Assembly: GCA_905221085.1 (NCBI GenBank)
Contig: CAJNBT010000001.1
Span: forward strand, 1-64,000
DNA: 64,000 nt
Direction: 5' to 3'
Source of the DNA: a bacterium
GTDB lineage: Bacteria > Bacillota > Bacilli > Lactobacillales > Streptococcaceae
Made by a program: the position numbers and the translations under genes. Numbering within the stretch: position 1 is the stretch's first letter; every line of letters begins with the position of its first letter. The notes under the pieces are model-generated. The model was not told the origin of the DNA, did no database searches, and saw only the letters and a program-made list of their open reading frames with translations. Below are positions 20,623 to 29,630 of this stretch, in pieces.

Positions 20623-21320
20623 TGCTTGTCTCCTTTTAATCTTACCCCAACTCCCCAGATGGTTTCAATATATTCTTGATTTGGGTCAAGCTGGTTTAAT
20701 TTTTTACGAAGGTTACTCAAATGCGTATTGAGGGTATTATCTCCAGGTAGGTAGTTCTCCTCCCAGACCAATTCATAAAGTTCTTCCTTGGTAAAAATTT
20801 TCTTTGGATGTTTGAGGAGAGTTTGGAGAATCAAGCATTCTTTCTTGGCAAGGCGAATCGCTTCCTGGCTATTTTTGATTTCAAAACTTTCTGCATCAAA
20901 CTGGATATTTTTTAAGTTTTGTGGCAGATTTTCAGTTTTTCCTATTTCCATAGGCTGTTTTTCTGCACTTTGACGTAATTGAACAGTAACTCTAGCAAAG
21001 ACTTCGTCCAAATCAAAAGGTTTGACTATGTAATCATTGGCACCGTCTAAAAGGTATTGGCTGATAAGTTTTTTATCGCTCAAAGCCGTTAGCATAATGA
21101 CTGGAGTTTGGCTTTGTTCCCTGATAGCTTTTAAAACCTGATCCCCATTTTTCCCAGGAAGCATGATATCTAGCAAAACGAGGTCAATCCCACCTTGGTC
21201 AAAACGCATGATTCCTTCTGTACCGGAAAAGGCTTGAATCACCTCATGCTCCTCAGTAAGAAGTGTTCGCAAAATCTCTTGAATGTCACTATTGTCTTCA
21301 ATAACCAATATCCTAGCCAT
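20619..21320 (-). CDS. OmpR-family response regulator
   Basis: This 233-residue regulator has a receiver domain (phosphoacceptor D51 in LVLLDIMLPG; K in IVKPFD) and a C-terminal winged helix (ECLILQTLLKHPKKIFTKEELY to GVGVRL). I start at ATG 21320, with AAAGG nine bases upstream, rather than a TTG three codons earlier. TATAAT lies about 25 bp before the start. The 190 bp between this gene and aguB contains small inverted repeats but no gene. Confidence 0.95.
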   Translation of the reverse strand: MARILVIEDNSDIQEILRTLLTEEHEVIQAFSGTEGIMRFDQGGIDLVLLDIMLPGKNGDQVLKAIREQSQTPVIMLTALSDKKLISQYLLDGANDYIVKPFDLDEVFARVTVQLRQSAEKQPMEIGKTENLPQNLKNIQFDAESFEIKNSQEAIRLAKKECLILQTLLKHPKKIFTKEELYELVWEENYLPGDNTLNTHLSNLRKKLNQLDPNQEYIETIWGVGVRLKGDKQ

Positions 21321-21510
21321 AAATACCAACCTTTCTGCAACTATTATAGCATGTTTTATTGATAAAACTTAAACAGAAAAGCTCCTCGCATAAAAGCGCG
21401 AGAAAGCCTTAGAGGGTTAAAATATAAAATTCACTTACTAGATGACCTAGTATCCCTATAGTTACTAGTGAAAACGAGTCTAGCAGAATGAATTCCTCAT
21501 TTCTCTCCTA

Positions 21511-22386
21511 CTAGTCCGTAATTCGTTGATACATTTCTGGTCTTCTATCTCGAAACAAGCCCCAGTTTAGGCGTTCATTTGCTCCCTTATCTAGGTCATA
21601 AGTTGCTAACAGAACAGCTTCTCCTTGTCTTTCAGCTCGCTCTAGAATAGCTCCTGTTTCATCAGTCATAAAGGATGAACCGTAGAAGTCAAGACTGGAA
21701 CTCTGTCCGCCATTTTCCTCACTTGGAGTGACCTCCTCTAAACCATAACGATTGGCTGCGATGACTGGAACAATATTTGCTGCTGCGTGTCCTTGCATGG
21801 TACGTTGCCAGTGACCACAACTATCTGTATCCAAAATTGGCTCTGAACCGATGGCTGTAGGATAAAAGAGCAATTCAGCACCATTTAACGCAAGACAGCG
21901 CGCTGTTTCAGGGAACCATTGATCCCAACAGATACCGATCCCAATCTTGGCATAGCGAGTATCCCAGACCTTGAAACCTGTGTTGCCAGGTGTGAAATAG
22001 AACTTCTCTTGATAGTAATGGTCATCTGGTATGTGGGTTTTCCGATAAACGCCCAGCACTTCCCCATCTGCATCAATAACTGCAATAGAGTTATACAAGA
22101 CATTGCCATCTTTTTCATAGAAACTGATTGGTAAAACGACCTCTAGTTCCTTAGCAATCACCTTAAAATGCTGAATGGCAGTATTTTCTGCTACAGATTG
22201 GGCATGCTGGTAGTAGTCATACTGACGTTCCTGACAAAAGTATGGACGTTCAAATAATTCGGGTAAAAGAATAATTTGTGCACCTTGTTCTGCAGCCTGA
22301 CGTACTAAACGCTCTGCTATTTGAATATTTGTTGCCACATCCTTAGCGCATTGCATCTGAATGGTTGCAACTTTTACATTTCTCAT
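21511..22386 (-). CDS. aguB: N-carbamoylputrescine amidase
   Basis: This 291-residue nitrilase-superfamily enzyme converts N-carbamoylputrescine to putrescine, CO2 and ammonia. The catalytic triad is visible as E43 (LLPELFERPYF), K116 (YRKTHIPDD) and C153 (GICWDQWFPE). AGGAG precedes the ATG. It is the last gene of the polyamine operon, 9 bp after aguA, the enzyme that makes its substrate. Confidence 0.95.
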   Translation of the reverse strand: MRNVKVATIQMQCAKDVATNIQIAERLVRQAAEQGAQIILLPELFERPYFCQERQYDYYQHAQSVAENTAIQHFKVIAKELEVVLPISFYEKDGNVLYNSIAVIDADGEVLGVYRKTHIPDDHYYQEKFYFTPGNTGFKVWDTRYAKIGIGICWDQWFPETARCLALNGAELLFYPTAIGSEPILDTDSCGHWQRTMQGHAAANIVPVIAANRYGLEEVTPSEENGGQSSSLDFYGSSFMTDETGAILERAERQGEAVLLATYDLDKGANERLNWGLFRDRRPEMYQRITD

Positions 22387-22395
22387 CTTTTTCTC

Positions 22396-23481
22396 CTATT
22401 CTGGGATTTGTTGGGTGATACAGTGGATATTGCCACCACCTAAGAGAATATCTCTGGCTGGAATTCCGACAACTTTACGGTCTGGAAAACACTTACTGAG
22501 GATATCTAAGGCTACTTGATCGTTTTTATCTTGAAACTGGGGAACAAGGACTGCCTTGTTAGCAATATAGAAATTGACATAGGAAGCAGCAAGCCTTTCA
22601 CCTGCGTATCGCTCTTCTTCTCCTTCTTCGTAGGAATAACCAGGAAGATCTTCTTCTGTCACAACTTGTCGAACTGCAGGGATAGGCAATTTATGAATGG
22701 TGAAGTGACGACCTTTTGCATCCGTTTCCTTCTCTAAAAGCGCTAAATCAGCTGCTGACATGGCATATTGAGGATCATTTTGATCATCTGTCCAAGCCAA
22801 GACAAGCTCAGCAGGACCAACAAAGGCTGCAACATTGTCAACGTGTTCATTGGTTTCATCCTGATAAATACCATAAGGAAGCCAGATAACTTTTTCAGCT
22901 CCAAGGAACTCTAATAAGGTATTCTCAATTTCCTCCTTACTGAGATGAGGATTGCGACCAGGACTAAGCAAGCAACTTTCAGTCACGAGAATGGTTCCTT
23001 GACCATCGCTATGGATTGCCCCGCCTTCTAGTACAAAGGGTTTGGCATCAAAGACAGGCATTTCCAAAACCTCAGCAAAACGACTGGCTACTTGGTTATC
23101 ATCTTCATAATCTTGATAAAGACCATCAACAGCACCACCCCAAGCATTGAAAGACCAATCCACGGCTAATTTCTGGAGTTTATCATTGACAAGAATAGTC
23201 GGACCTGTATCACGGGCCCAGGCATCATTGGTGGGAATGTCTAGATAAATAACGCTATCTCCAAGGTAGTCTTGGGCTTCAGATAGATAATCTTGCTTCA
23301 CCAAAAGATAGACTCTCTCCCCTTCTGCTATGGTCTTAATAATCTGGCTGAAAGCTCTTTTGGAAGCCTTTCCTTGAAAGGGCCATGAACCTGGTCGAGT
23401 CGGCCATATCATGAGGGTACCATGATGGGGTTCGTACTCTGCTGGCATGCGATAGCCTAATTTTTTTGGACTGTCCATCAT
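22396..23481 (-). CDS. aguA: Agmatine deiminase
   Basis: This 361-residue enzyme of the guanidino-modifying superfamily hydrolyses agmatine to N-carbamoylputrescine and ammonia. Landmarks are [22 protein letters not shown], the His of ETNEHVDN, and the nucleophilic C354 in [11 protein letters not shown]. It overlaps nspC by four bases. In this operon agmatine would come from SpeA, so AguA and AguB supply putrescine rather than forming a stand-alone catabolic pathway. The putrescine-carbamoyltransferase and antiporter genes of the usual catabolic cluster are absent here. Confidence 0.95.
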   Translation of the reverse strand: MMDSPKKLGYRMPAEYEPHHGTLMIWPTRPGSWPFQGKASKRAFSQIIKTIAEGERVYLLVKQDYLSEAQDYLGDSVIYLDIPTNDAWARDTGPTILVNDKLQKLAVDWSFNAWGGAVDGLYQDYEDDNQVASRFAEVLEMPVFDAKPFVLEGGAIHSDGQGTILVTESCLLSPGRNPHLSKEEIENTLLEFLGAEKVIWLPYGIYQDETNEHVDNVAAFVGPAELVLAWTDDQNDPQYAMSAADLALLEKETDAKGRHFTIHKLPIPAVRQVVTEEDLPGYSYEEGEEERYAGERLAASYVNFYIANKAVLVPQFQDKNDQVALDILSKCFPDRKVVGIPARDILLGGGNIHCITQQIPE

Positions 23482-24605
23482 GATAATCTCCCTTTAAAAT
23501 CTTGATAGCCAAAGGATTTGACTAAGCTGCAGTCTCCCTGTTCATCCATGAGATAGAGACTTGGCAATCCAATACCATTAAAGGTATTATTTTTGACAAA
23601 AGAATAAATGGCCATGTCTTCGAAATAAAGTCTGTCTCCGATTTGGACTGGATTTTCAAAGCTATAATCACCAATCACATCGCCCGTCAGACAGGTATTG
23701 GAAGAAAGTCTATAGGTATGGGCTTTTTCCTGTGCCTCAAAGCCATTTCTCAAAGGTGGACGATAGGGCATCTCAAGTACATCAGGCATATGGCAGGTGG
23801 CAGAGGCGTCTAAAACCAAGATTTCCATACCGTTTTCTACAATATCTAATACCTCTGTTGCCAAATAGCCAGCATTGAGCGCAATGGCTTCACCCGGCTC
23901 GATATAGATTTCAAGATTGTAAGTTTCTCGGATACGCTTGATCTCAGAAATCAGCAAATCCACATCATAATCTTCTCTTGTGATGTGATGACCACCACCC
24001 ATATTGAGCCATTTGACCTGATGTAAATAGGTTCCAAACTGCGCTTCTACAGCTTTCAAAGTTGTTTCTAAATCATCTGCTCCCTGCTCGCAAAGGGTAT
24101 GAAAATGAAGACCGTCTACCAATTCCAGCAAATCACTAGGAATTTTATCTAGTGTAACGCCAAAACGAGAACCAGGTGCACAAGGATCATAGAGTGCGTG
24201 GTCACCCTGTGTTGAACATTGAGGATTGAGACGTAAACCAACACTGACACCAGCCTCCCTACAACGAGCCCCATGCTTACGCAACTGTCTCTCTGAGTTA
24301 AAGACGATATGGTCCGTTATCCCCAGCAATTCCTCCAAGTCTGCATCCTTGAAAGCAGGAGCAAATACATGGACTTCTCCTGGAAATTCTTCCCTTGCCA
24401 ATTTGGCCTCATAGAGTCCACTAGCTGTCGTACCTGATAGATACTGGCTAATCAAGGGATAGGTTTTGTAGAGGGAATATGCCTTCTGGGCAAGCAAAAC
24501 CTTGCAGCCAGCTTCTTCTTGTACATATTGTAGGATACGGCAATTGGTTTCTAACTTGGCCAAGTCAATAACATAAGCTGGTGTTGGTACTTGTTCTAGC
24601 TTCAT
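23478..24605 (-). CDS. nspC: Carboxynorspermidine/carboxyspermidine decarboxylase
   Basis: This 375-residue PLP-dependent enzyme of the alanine-racemase-fold decarboxylases has the PLP lysine at K41 in [24 protein letters not shown] for phosphate binding, YIEPGEAIA, and a C-terminal active-site Cys region ([11 protein letters not shown]). It decarboxylates carboxyspermidine (or carboxynorspermidine) made by the preceding dehydrogenase. The start codon overlaps the dehydrogenase stop (TAATG). Confidence 0.93.
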   Translation of the reverse strand: MKLEQVPTPAYVIDLAKLETNCRILQYVQEEAGCKVLLAQKAYSLYKTYPLISQYLSGTTASGLYEAKLAREEFPGEVHVFAPAFKDADLEELLGITDHIVFNSERQLRKHGARCREAGVSVGLRLNPQCSTQGDHALYDPCAPGSRFGVTLDKIPSDLLELVDGLHFHTLCEQGADDLETTLKAVEAQFGTYLHQVKWLNMGGGHHITREDYDVDLLISEIKRIRETYNLEIYIEPGEAIALNAGYLATEVLDIVENGMEILVLDASATCHMPDVLEMPYRPPLRNGFEAQEKAHTYRLSSNTCLTGDVIGDYSFENPVQIGDRLYFEDMAIYSFVKNNTFNGIGLPSLYLMDEQGDCSLVKSFGYQDFKGRLS

Positions 24606-25864
24606 TAGTCCACCATTTGTGGATTTTCAACCACAACCCAAGGCAAACCATACTCATTCAAAGCTTCCATGAATGGATCTGGATCCAATTCTTCAAGGTT
24701 GTAAACTCCAGGTTGTTTCCAAGTACCGTTCATAACTAATTTTGTCCCAATCATGGCTGGAACGCCTGTCGTGTAAGAAATTGCTTGTGAACCAACTTCT
24801 GCGTAACATTCCTGATGGTCGCAAACATTGTAGATGTAAATGGTCTTTTCAACACCATCCTTGATACCTGTAAAGATACAGCCGATATTGGTTTTACCAA
24901 CCGTGCGCGGTCCAAGGCTAGCAGGATCTGGAAGCAAGGCTTTCAAAAATTGGATTGGAACGATGTCTTGACCATTGAAATTAATGGTATCCGTACGAAG
25001 GAGACCGACATTTTCCAAACATTTCATGTGCGTCAAGTATGATTGACCAAAAGTCATAAAGAAACGAATGCGTTTGACACCTGGAATATTCTTGGCCAAT
25101 GATTCAATTTCTTCATGGTGAAGGAGATACATATCTTTTTGTCCAACTTGAGGGAAATCATACTCACGCTTGATAGACATGGCTTCAACTTCGACCCATT
25201 TTCCATCTTCCCAATAAGAACCTGGTGCTGAAACCTCGCGTAGATTGATTTCTGGGTTAAAGTTTGTCGCAAATGGATAACCGTGGTCACCACCATTACA
25301 GTCTAAAATATCGATATAGTGGATTTCATCAAAATAATGTTTGAGGGCATAGGCTGAAAAGACACTAGTCACACCTGGGTCAAAACCAGAACCAAGTAGA
25401 GCGGTCAAGCCTGCTTCCTTGAATTTTTCTTGATAAGCCCATTGCCATGAGTAGTCAAAGTAAGCTGTAAAACCAAGTTCCTTGCATCGTTTCTCATAAA
25501 TAGCACGCCATTCAGGATCTTCTGTGTCTTCTGCTTCGTAGTTGGCTGTATCGATATAGTGAACACCTGTTGCCAAACAAGCGTCCATAATGGTTAAATC
25601 TTGATATGGTAAAGCTACGTTCAAAACAGCTTCTGGTTTGTAGCTTTCGATCAAAGCAATCACTTCTTCTACCTTGTCAGCATCAAGAGCCGCTGTCTCA
25701 ATCTTTGTACTTGTTTTACCTTCTAGCTTCGCTTTCAAGTCATCACATTTTGACTTGGTACGGCTAGCAATCATAATCTCTTTAAACGTTTCACTATCTT
25801 GACAAATCTTTGAAATAGCAACTTGGGCAACGCCCCCACATCCAATAACTAGTAAACGACTCAT
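24605..25864 (-). CDS. Carboxynorspermidine/carboxyspermidine dehydrogenase (saccharopine dehydrogenase family)
   Basis: This 419-residue NADPH-dependent enzyme condenses a diamine with aspartate semialdehyde and reduces the Schiff base. It begins with the Rossmann motif VIGCGGVAQVA (6-16) and continues with the saccharopine dehydrogenase fold (DTANYEAEDTEDPEW, GSGFDPGVTSVFSAY). Often annotated as Lys1 or saccharopine dehydrogenase, but pairing with nspC supports the polyamine role. It overlaps both neighbours by one or four bases. Confidence 0.92.
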   Translation of the reverse strand: MSRLLVIGCGGVAQVAISKICQDSETFKEIMIASRTKSKCDDLKAKLEGKTSTKIETAALDADKVEEVIALIESYKPEAVLNVALPYQDLTIMDACLATGVHYIDTANYEAEDTEDPEWRAIYEKRCKELGFTAYFDYSWQWAYQEKFKEAGLTALLGSGFDPGVTSVFSAYALKHYFDEIHYIDILDCNGGDHGYPFATNFNPEINLREVSAPGSYWEDGKWVEVEAMSIKREYDFPQVGQKDMYLLHHEEIESLAKNIPGVKRIRFFMTFGQSYLTHMKCLENVGLLRTDTINFNGQDIVPIQFLKALLPDPASLGPRTVGKTNIGCIFTGIKDGVEKTIYIYNVCDHQECYAEVGSQAISYTTGVPAMIGTKLVMNGTWKQPGVYNLEELDPDPFMEALNEYGLPWVVVENPQMVD

Positions 25865-26721
25865 TTTTTTCCTTCCTCTTCTTCTAAAATGTCCTCAACA
25901 TACTTGGGCAACATAAAGGCTCCCACGTGTAAGTTTGCAGTGTAGTATTCTGTGAAAAGCTGGCGTTTTTTCCAGCCTTCCTTATCAAAATCTTTGACAG
26001 GGTGGTATTTTTTCGATGCAAATCCAAACAACCAATAGCCAGCTGGGCTAGTTGGAATATGGGCCTGATAGACCCGACTGATTGGAAAGGCTTGATTAAC
26101 CTTACGATGCATGCTTCGGCAAGCTGACTCATCCTCATCAAAGAAAGGACTCCCATGCTGATAAATCATGATTCCGTCTTCTTTCAGAGCACGATAACTA
26201 TTGCCGTAAAATTCCTTGGTAAAGAGCCCTTCCGTATGTCCAAATGGATCTGTCGCATCGTTGATAATGATATCATAATCATCTTCGCAGTTTCGCAAAA
26301 AGCGTAGCCCATTTTGGTAGTAAATGGTAACACGAGGATCATCTAGCCCTGCAGCAAAGTCTGGGAAATACTCACGACACACCTCAACTAGCATCTCATC
26401 TGGTTCCACAATGTCGATTTGTTCTAATTCTGGATAGAGTGTTAATACTTGGGCAACACCTCCGTCACCACCCCCAATAACCAAGACTTTCTTGGGATTG
26501 GGATGAACAGCCATGGGAACATGAACGGTCATTTCATTGTAGACAAAATCATCCGCATCTGAGAACAAGACGTGCCCATTTAAAATTAGTATTTTCCCAA
26601 AAGCTGGCGTATCTAAAACTTCGATATCCTGCCATTCACTTTTACCAGCGTAGAGTTGCTTGGCTGTTCTCAGGGATAATTTCACATCTGGAGTATGAAC
26701 TTCAGAAAACCATAAATCCAT
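25861..26721 (-). CDS. speE: Spermidine synthase (polyamine aminopropyltransferase)
   Basis: This 286-residue aminopropyltransferase has an N-terminal beta domain and a methyltransferase-like fold with VIGGGDGGVAQVL (82-94) and the catalytic Asp in INDATDPFGHTEG (around 155). Its family uses decarboxylated S-adenosylmethionine. No S-adenosylmethionine decarboxylase is present in this window, so it is unclear whether this enzyme makes spermidine in parallel with the carboxyspermidine route. It sits one base after speA. Confidence 0.95.
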   Translation of the reverse strand: MDLWFSEVHTPDVKLSLRTAKQLYAGKSEWQDIEVLDTPAFGKILILNGHVLFSDADDFVYNEMTVHVPMAVHPNPKKVLVIGGGDGGVAQVLTLYPELEQIDIVEPDEMLVEVCREYFPDFAAGLDDPRVTIYYQNGLRFLRNCEDDYDIIINDATDPFGHTEGLFTKEFYGNSYRALKEDGIMIYQHGSPFFDEDESACRSMHRKVNQAFPISRVYQAHIPTSPAGYWLFGFASKKYHPVKDFDKEGWKKRQLFTEYYTANLHVGAFMLPKYVEDILEEEEGKK

Positions 26722-28182
26722 TTAGTTCTCCTTTCTTTTAATAACGTTGATGTGATTGACATCTGGATCTTCCGTCCCTTGGAGGGAGCAACCACGTTCC
26801 TTGGCAAATTGGATATAATCGACAATTTCTTGTGTAATGCGTTCTCCAGGAGCCAAGATAGGAATCCCTGGAGGATAGCACATGACAAATTCCCCACAGA
26901 CTTGTCCAACAGACTCATCCAAGGTCAAACTTTTTCTCTCTGAATAGAAGGCTTCTTGTGGAGACAGCACCAACTCAGGCTGAATATATTCTCCTGCTAT
27001 CAAGTCTTTCCCATCTCGTGAATAGAGTCTCTTGATATCAGCAAGAGCACCAACTAATCGTTCAATGTCTTGGATGCGGTCACCAATCGAAATATAGGCC
27101 AAGATATTGCCAATATCACCAAACTCAATCTGAATGTCGTATTCGTCTCGTAGGAGGTCATAAACCTCGATACCTGTTAAGCCAATACCCTGAGTGTAAA
27201 CTGACAGCTTGGTTACATCAAAATCACAGACCGACACACCATCTATTAACTCTTTTGAGTAAGCATAGTAACCGCCAATGGCATTGATTTCACGGCGAGC
27301 GTACTCGGATAGCTCAATGACTTTCTCAAACGACTCTTTTCCACGAAGAGCCAAGTTGCGACGTGAAATATCTAGACTAGCCATCAACAAGTAAGAGGCA
27401 GATGTTGACTGGGTAAGATTGATAATCTGACGAACGTACTCAGGATTCATCTGCTCCCCGATTAAAAGAAGTGAGCTTTGTGTCAAACTCCCACCAGACT
27501 TGTGCATGGAAACTGCTGCCATATCAGCCCCTGCATCCATAGCAGAAATTGGAAGTTTATCAGTAAAATGTAAGTGTGCTCCGTGGGCTTCATCTACTAA
27601 AACCATCATGCCAGCTTCATGAGCCATTTCTGTCAAACCCTTTAGGTCTGAACAGATTCCGTAGTAAGTAGGATTATTAATCAAAATGGCCTTGGCATCT
27701 GGATGGTCCTTTATGGCCTGGGCTACTCGATCATTTTCAAGACCTAAAGCGATACCAATCTTAGGATTTACACTCATCTCTATATAGATGGGAATAGCAC
27801 CACATAGAACCAGCGCATTAATAGCAGATTTGTGGACATTACGTGGCAGAATAATCTTATCTCCAGCCTTGCAGGTTGACAGAATCATAGTCTGCACCGA
27901 TGAAGTTGTTCCACCAATCATTAGAAAAGCATGGCTAGCCCCAAAAGCATCTGCAGCCAGCTCCTCTGCATCCCGAATAATCGAAATGGGGTGACCAAGA
28001 TTATCCAAGGGTTTCATCGAATTGACATCAATGCCAACACATTTTTCACCTAACAGTTCGACAAGTTCTGGATTTCCCCGTCCACGCTTGTGACCTGGAA
28101 CATCAAAGGGAACAATCCTTTTCTTGCGTAGCTTTACCAAGGCCTCATAAATAGGGGCTTGATTTTGATCTAACTCTTTCAA
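26722..28182 (-). CDS. speA: Orn/Lys/Arg decarboxylase (arginine or lysine decarboxylase)
   Basis: This 486-residue fold-type I PLP decarboxylase of the short Gram-positive group has VDEAHGAHLHF (196 on), the PLP lysine K228 in SMHKSGGSLTQS, and a C-terminal domain with CYPPGIPILAPGE. The start is TTG with AAAGGAG six bases upstream; the nearby ATG is followed by a stop after one codon. The gene is the first of the operon. Agmatine deiminase and N-carbamoylputrescine amidase downstream argue for arginine as substrate; older annotations call it lysine decarboxylase (cad). A structured leader lies upstream. Confidence 0.93.
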   Translation of the reverse strand: MKELDQNQAPIYEALVKLRKKRIVPFDVPGHKRGRGNPELVELLGEKCVGIDVNSMKPLDNLGHPISIIRDAEELAADAFGASHAFLMIGGTTSSVQTMILSTCKAGDKIILPRNVHKSAINALVLCGAIPIYIEMSVNPKIGIALGLENDRVAQAIKDHPDAKAILINNPTYYGICSDLKGLTEMAHEAGMMVLVDEAHGAHLHFTDKLPISAMDAGADMAAVSMHKSGGSLTQSSLLLIGEQMNPEYVRQIINLTQSTSASYLLMASLDISRRNLALRGKESFEKVIELSEYARREINAIGGYYAYSKELIDGVSVCDFDVTKLSVYTQGIGLTGIEVYDLLRDEYDIQIEFGDIGNILAYISIGDRIQDIERLVGALADIKRLYSRDGKDLIAGEYIQPELVLSPQEAFYSERKSLTLDESVGQVCGEFVMCYPPGIPILAPGERITQEIVDYIQFAKERGCSLQGTEDPDVNHINVIKRKEN

Positions 28183-28244
28183 GACATACTCCTTTCAATA
28201 TTTTTAGGACCTTATGAAAACTAAGGAACTAAAGGTTGACTCAT

Positions 28245-28272
28245 GAAAAAAGAGCAGGTTTTCACCTGCTCT
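28245..28272 (-). terminator. Intrinsic terminator inside the speA leader
   Basis: AGAGCAGGT pairs perfectly with ACCTGCTCT around a four-base loop, and the minus-strand transcript runs into TTTTTT. It lies between the leader promoter and speA. Confidence 0.9.
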
Positions 28273-28573
28273 GCAATCTTCTGACGTTTTTATGTTTGTT
28301 TCTGTTGAGTATGTCTGTTCCTGATGTTTCCTAACTCTCTAGTAGCAAATATTACGTACTTTATTGATCGTTTCACAAGATGACGTGTGCTTTCACCACA
28401 CTAAAAATTTATGAATTAGGACAAGTGTCCTAACATCAACTTATAAAAGTAGGCTTTTAACCCTATCAATAATGTGGTTTTTCAACCACGCTTCGGCATT
28501 CAACCCTGCCTGTCCGTAGGCATTTTTTACTCGGGTTTATATTTGCTAGAAAACATCATCTCATTTTCTAAGC
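28245..28573 (-). ncRNA. Structured leader RNA/attenuator upstream of speA
   Basis: A strong promoter followed by about 330 nt of hairpin-rich sequence ends in an intrinsic terminator 63 bp before speA. Perfect or near-perfect stems seen: 28507-28522 (TGCCT/AGGCA), 28474-28489 (GTGGTT/AACCAC), 28416-28433 (TTAGGACA/TGTCCTAA), 28385-28401 (GTGTG/CACAC), and the terminator stem. The layout fits either a stand-alone small RNA or a leader whose terminator must be bypassed to express the polyamine operon. I could not match it to a named riboswitch. Confidence 0.6.
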
Positions 28574-28579
28574 TTTATT

Positions 28580-28608
28580 ACTATATCATGTTTTTAAGAA
28601 CTTGTAAA
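28580..28608 (-). promoter_or_regulatory. Strong sigma-70-type promoter of the speA leader
   Basis: TTTACA (28608-28603) and TATAGT (28585-28580) are separated by exactly 17 bp; the expected start point is near 28573. Confidence 0.8.
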
Positions 28609-28892
28609 GCGTTTTACGAAAAAAACATAAAAAAGTTCGCAAAATATTTGGATTCTATTTGATTTAATACTAATTATTCTCTTGTAAACGATTATAAAGT
28701 GAACAAAAAATGATTATCCTATTTCATTTAAAATTCTTTTATGCCATTCTATACTCCTTACCGTCGGTGTTTGATTTATCAGAGAAGATGTCGATATTTT
28801 ATATCATTAAAATCGTGCAACTTTTTTCAGATACTTTTAAAAGATTGATTTCATTATCTGTTTCCTTTATACTGGATAAAAAGGAGAATAGT

Positions 28893-29588
28893 ATGTCAGA
28901 AACAAATCACGAAATCGATTCAAATTTTGCAGGTCGTTTAAATATCCTGCGTGCTGGTGTTCTTGGTGCTAATGATGGAATTATTTCTATTGCTGGTGTG
29001 GTTATCGGAGTTGCCAGTGCTACAAGCAATATCTGGATTATCTTTTTATCAGGATTTGCGGCTATCTTAGCTGGTGCCTTTTCAATGGCTGGTGGTGAAT
29101 ATGTATCCGTTTCAACTCAAAAAGATACCGAGGAAGCGGCGGTCGCGCGTGAGCAACTCTTGCTAGACCAAGATATGGAACTAGCCAAAAAGTCCCTCTA
29201 TGCTGCCTATATCCAAAATGGAGAGTGTGAAACCTCTGCCCAACTCTTGACCAACAAGGCCTTTCTTAAAAATCCACTCAAGGCTCTGGTTGAGGAAAAA
29301 TATGGGATTGAGTATGAAGAGTTTACCAATCCTTGGCACGCTGCCATTTCTAGCTTTGTGGCCTTCTTCCTTGGAAGTTTGCCTCCAATGCTATCAGTGA
29401 CCATTTTTCCAAGTGAATACCGCATCCCTGCTACTGTCCTAATTGTAGGACTTTCACTCTTGGTGACTGGTTACACTAGTGCCAAACTTGGAAAAGCTCC
29501 AACCAAAACAGCTATGATTCGGAATCTTGCTATTGGCCTCTTGACTATGGGAGTCACCTTCCTGCTCGGACAACTTTTCAGCATTTAG
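28893..29588 (+). CDS. VIT1/CCC1-family transporter
   Basis: This 231-residue membrane protein of the vacuolar iron transporter family begins MSETNHEIDSNFAGRLNILR, followed by the family hallmark RAGVLGANDGIISIAGVVIGV. A cytoplasmic helix segment in the middle and three C-terminal spans follow. Homologues move ferrous iron or manganese, usually by proton exchange. The ATG at 28893 with AAGGAG is chosen; the open frame extends 61 codons upstream without family similarity. TTGATT and TATACT form a plausible promoter just upstream. Confidence 0.9.
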   Translation: MSETNHEIDSNFAGRLNILRAGVLGANDGIISIAGVVIGVASATSNIWIIFLSGFAAILAGAFSMAGGEYVSVSTQKDTEEAAVAREQLLLDQDMELAKKSLYAAYIQNGECETSAQLLTNKAFLKNPLKALVEEKYGIEYEEFTNPWHAAISSFVAFFLGSLPPMLSVTIFPSEYRIPATVLIVGLSLLVTGYTSAKLGKAPTKTAMIRNLAIGLLTMGVTFLLGQLFSI

Positions 29589-29598
29589 TATACAAGAA

Positions 29599-29630
29599 AT
29601 ACCTCGATTTTGAAGTCGAGGTATCTTTTT
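29599..29630 (+). terminator. Terminator after the VIT gene
   Basis: ATACCTCGA pairs with TCGAGGTAT around an eight-base loop, followed by CTTTTTT. Confidence 0.88.

Noticed and set aside
28245..28573. speA leader as a T-box or lysine riboswitch
   Set aside because: No T-box sequence (AGGGTGG-x-ACCGCG type) was found, and the leader's stems do not follow the lysine riboswitch core as I know it. Left as an unnamed structured leader.
28710..28892. Longer N-terminus for the VIT-family gene
   Set aside because: The extra 61 codons contain a promoter and a good ribosome site just before ATG 28893, and lack family similarity.
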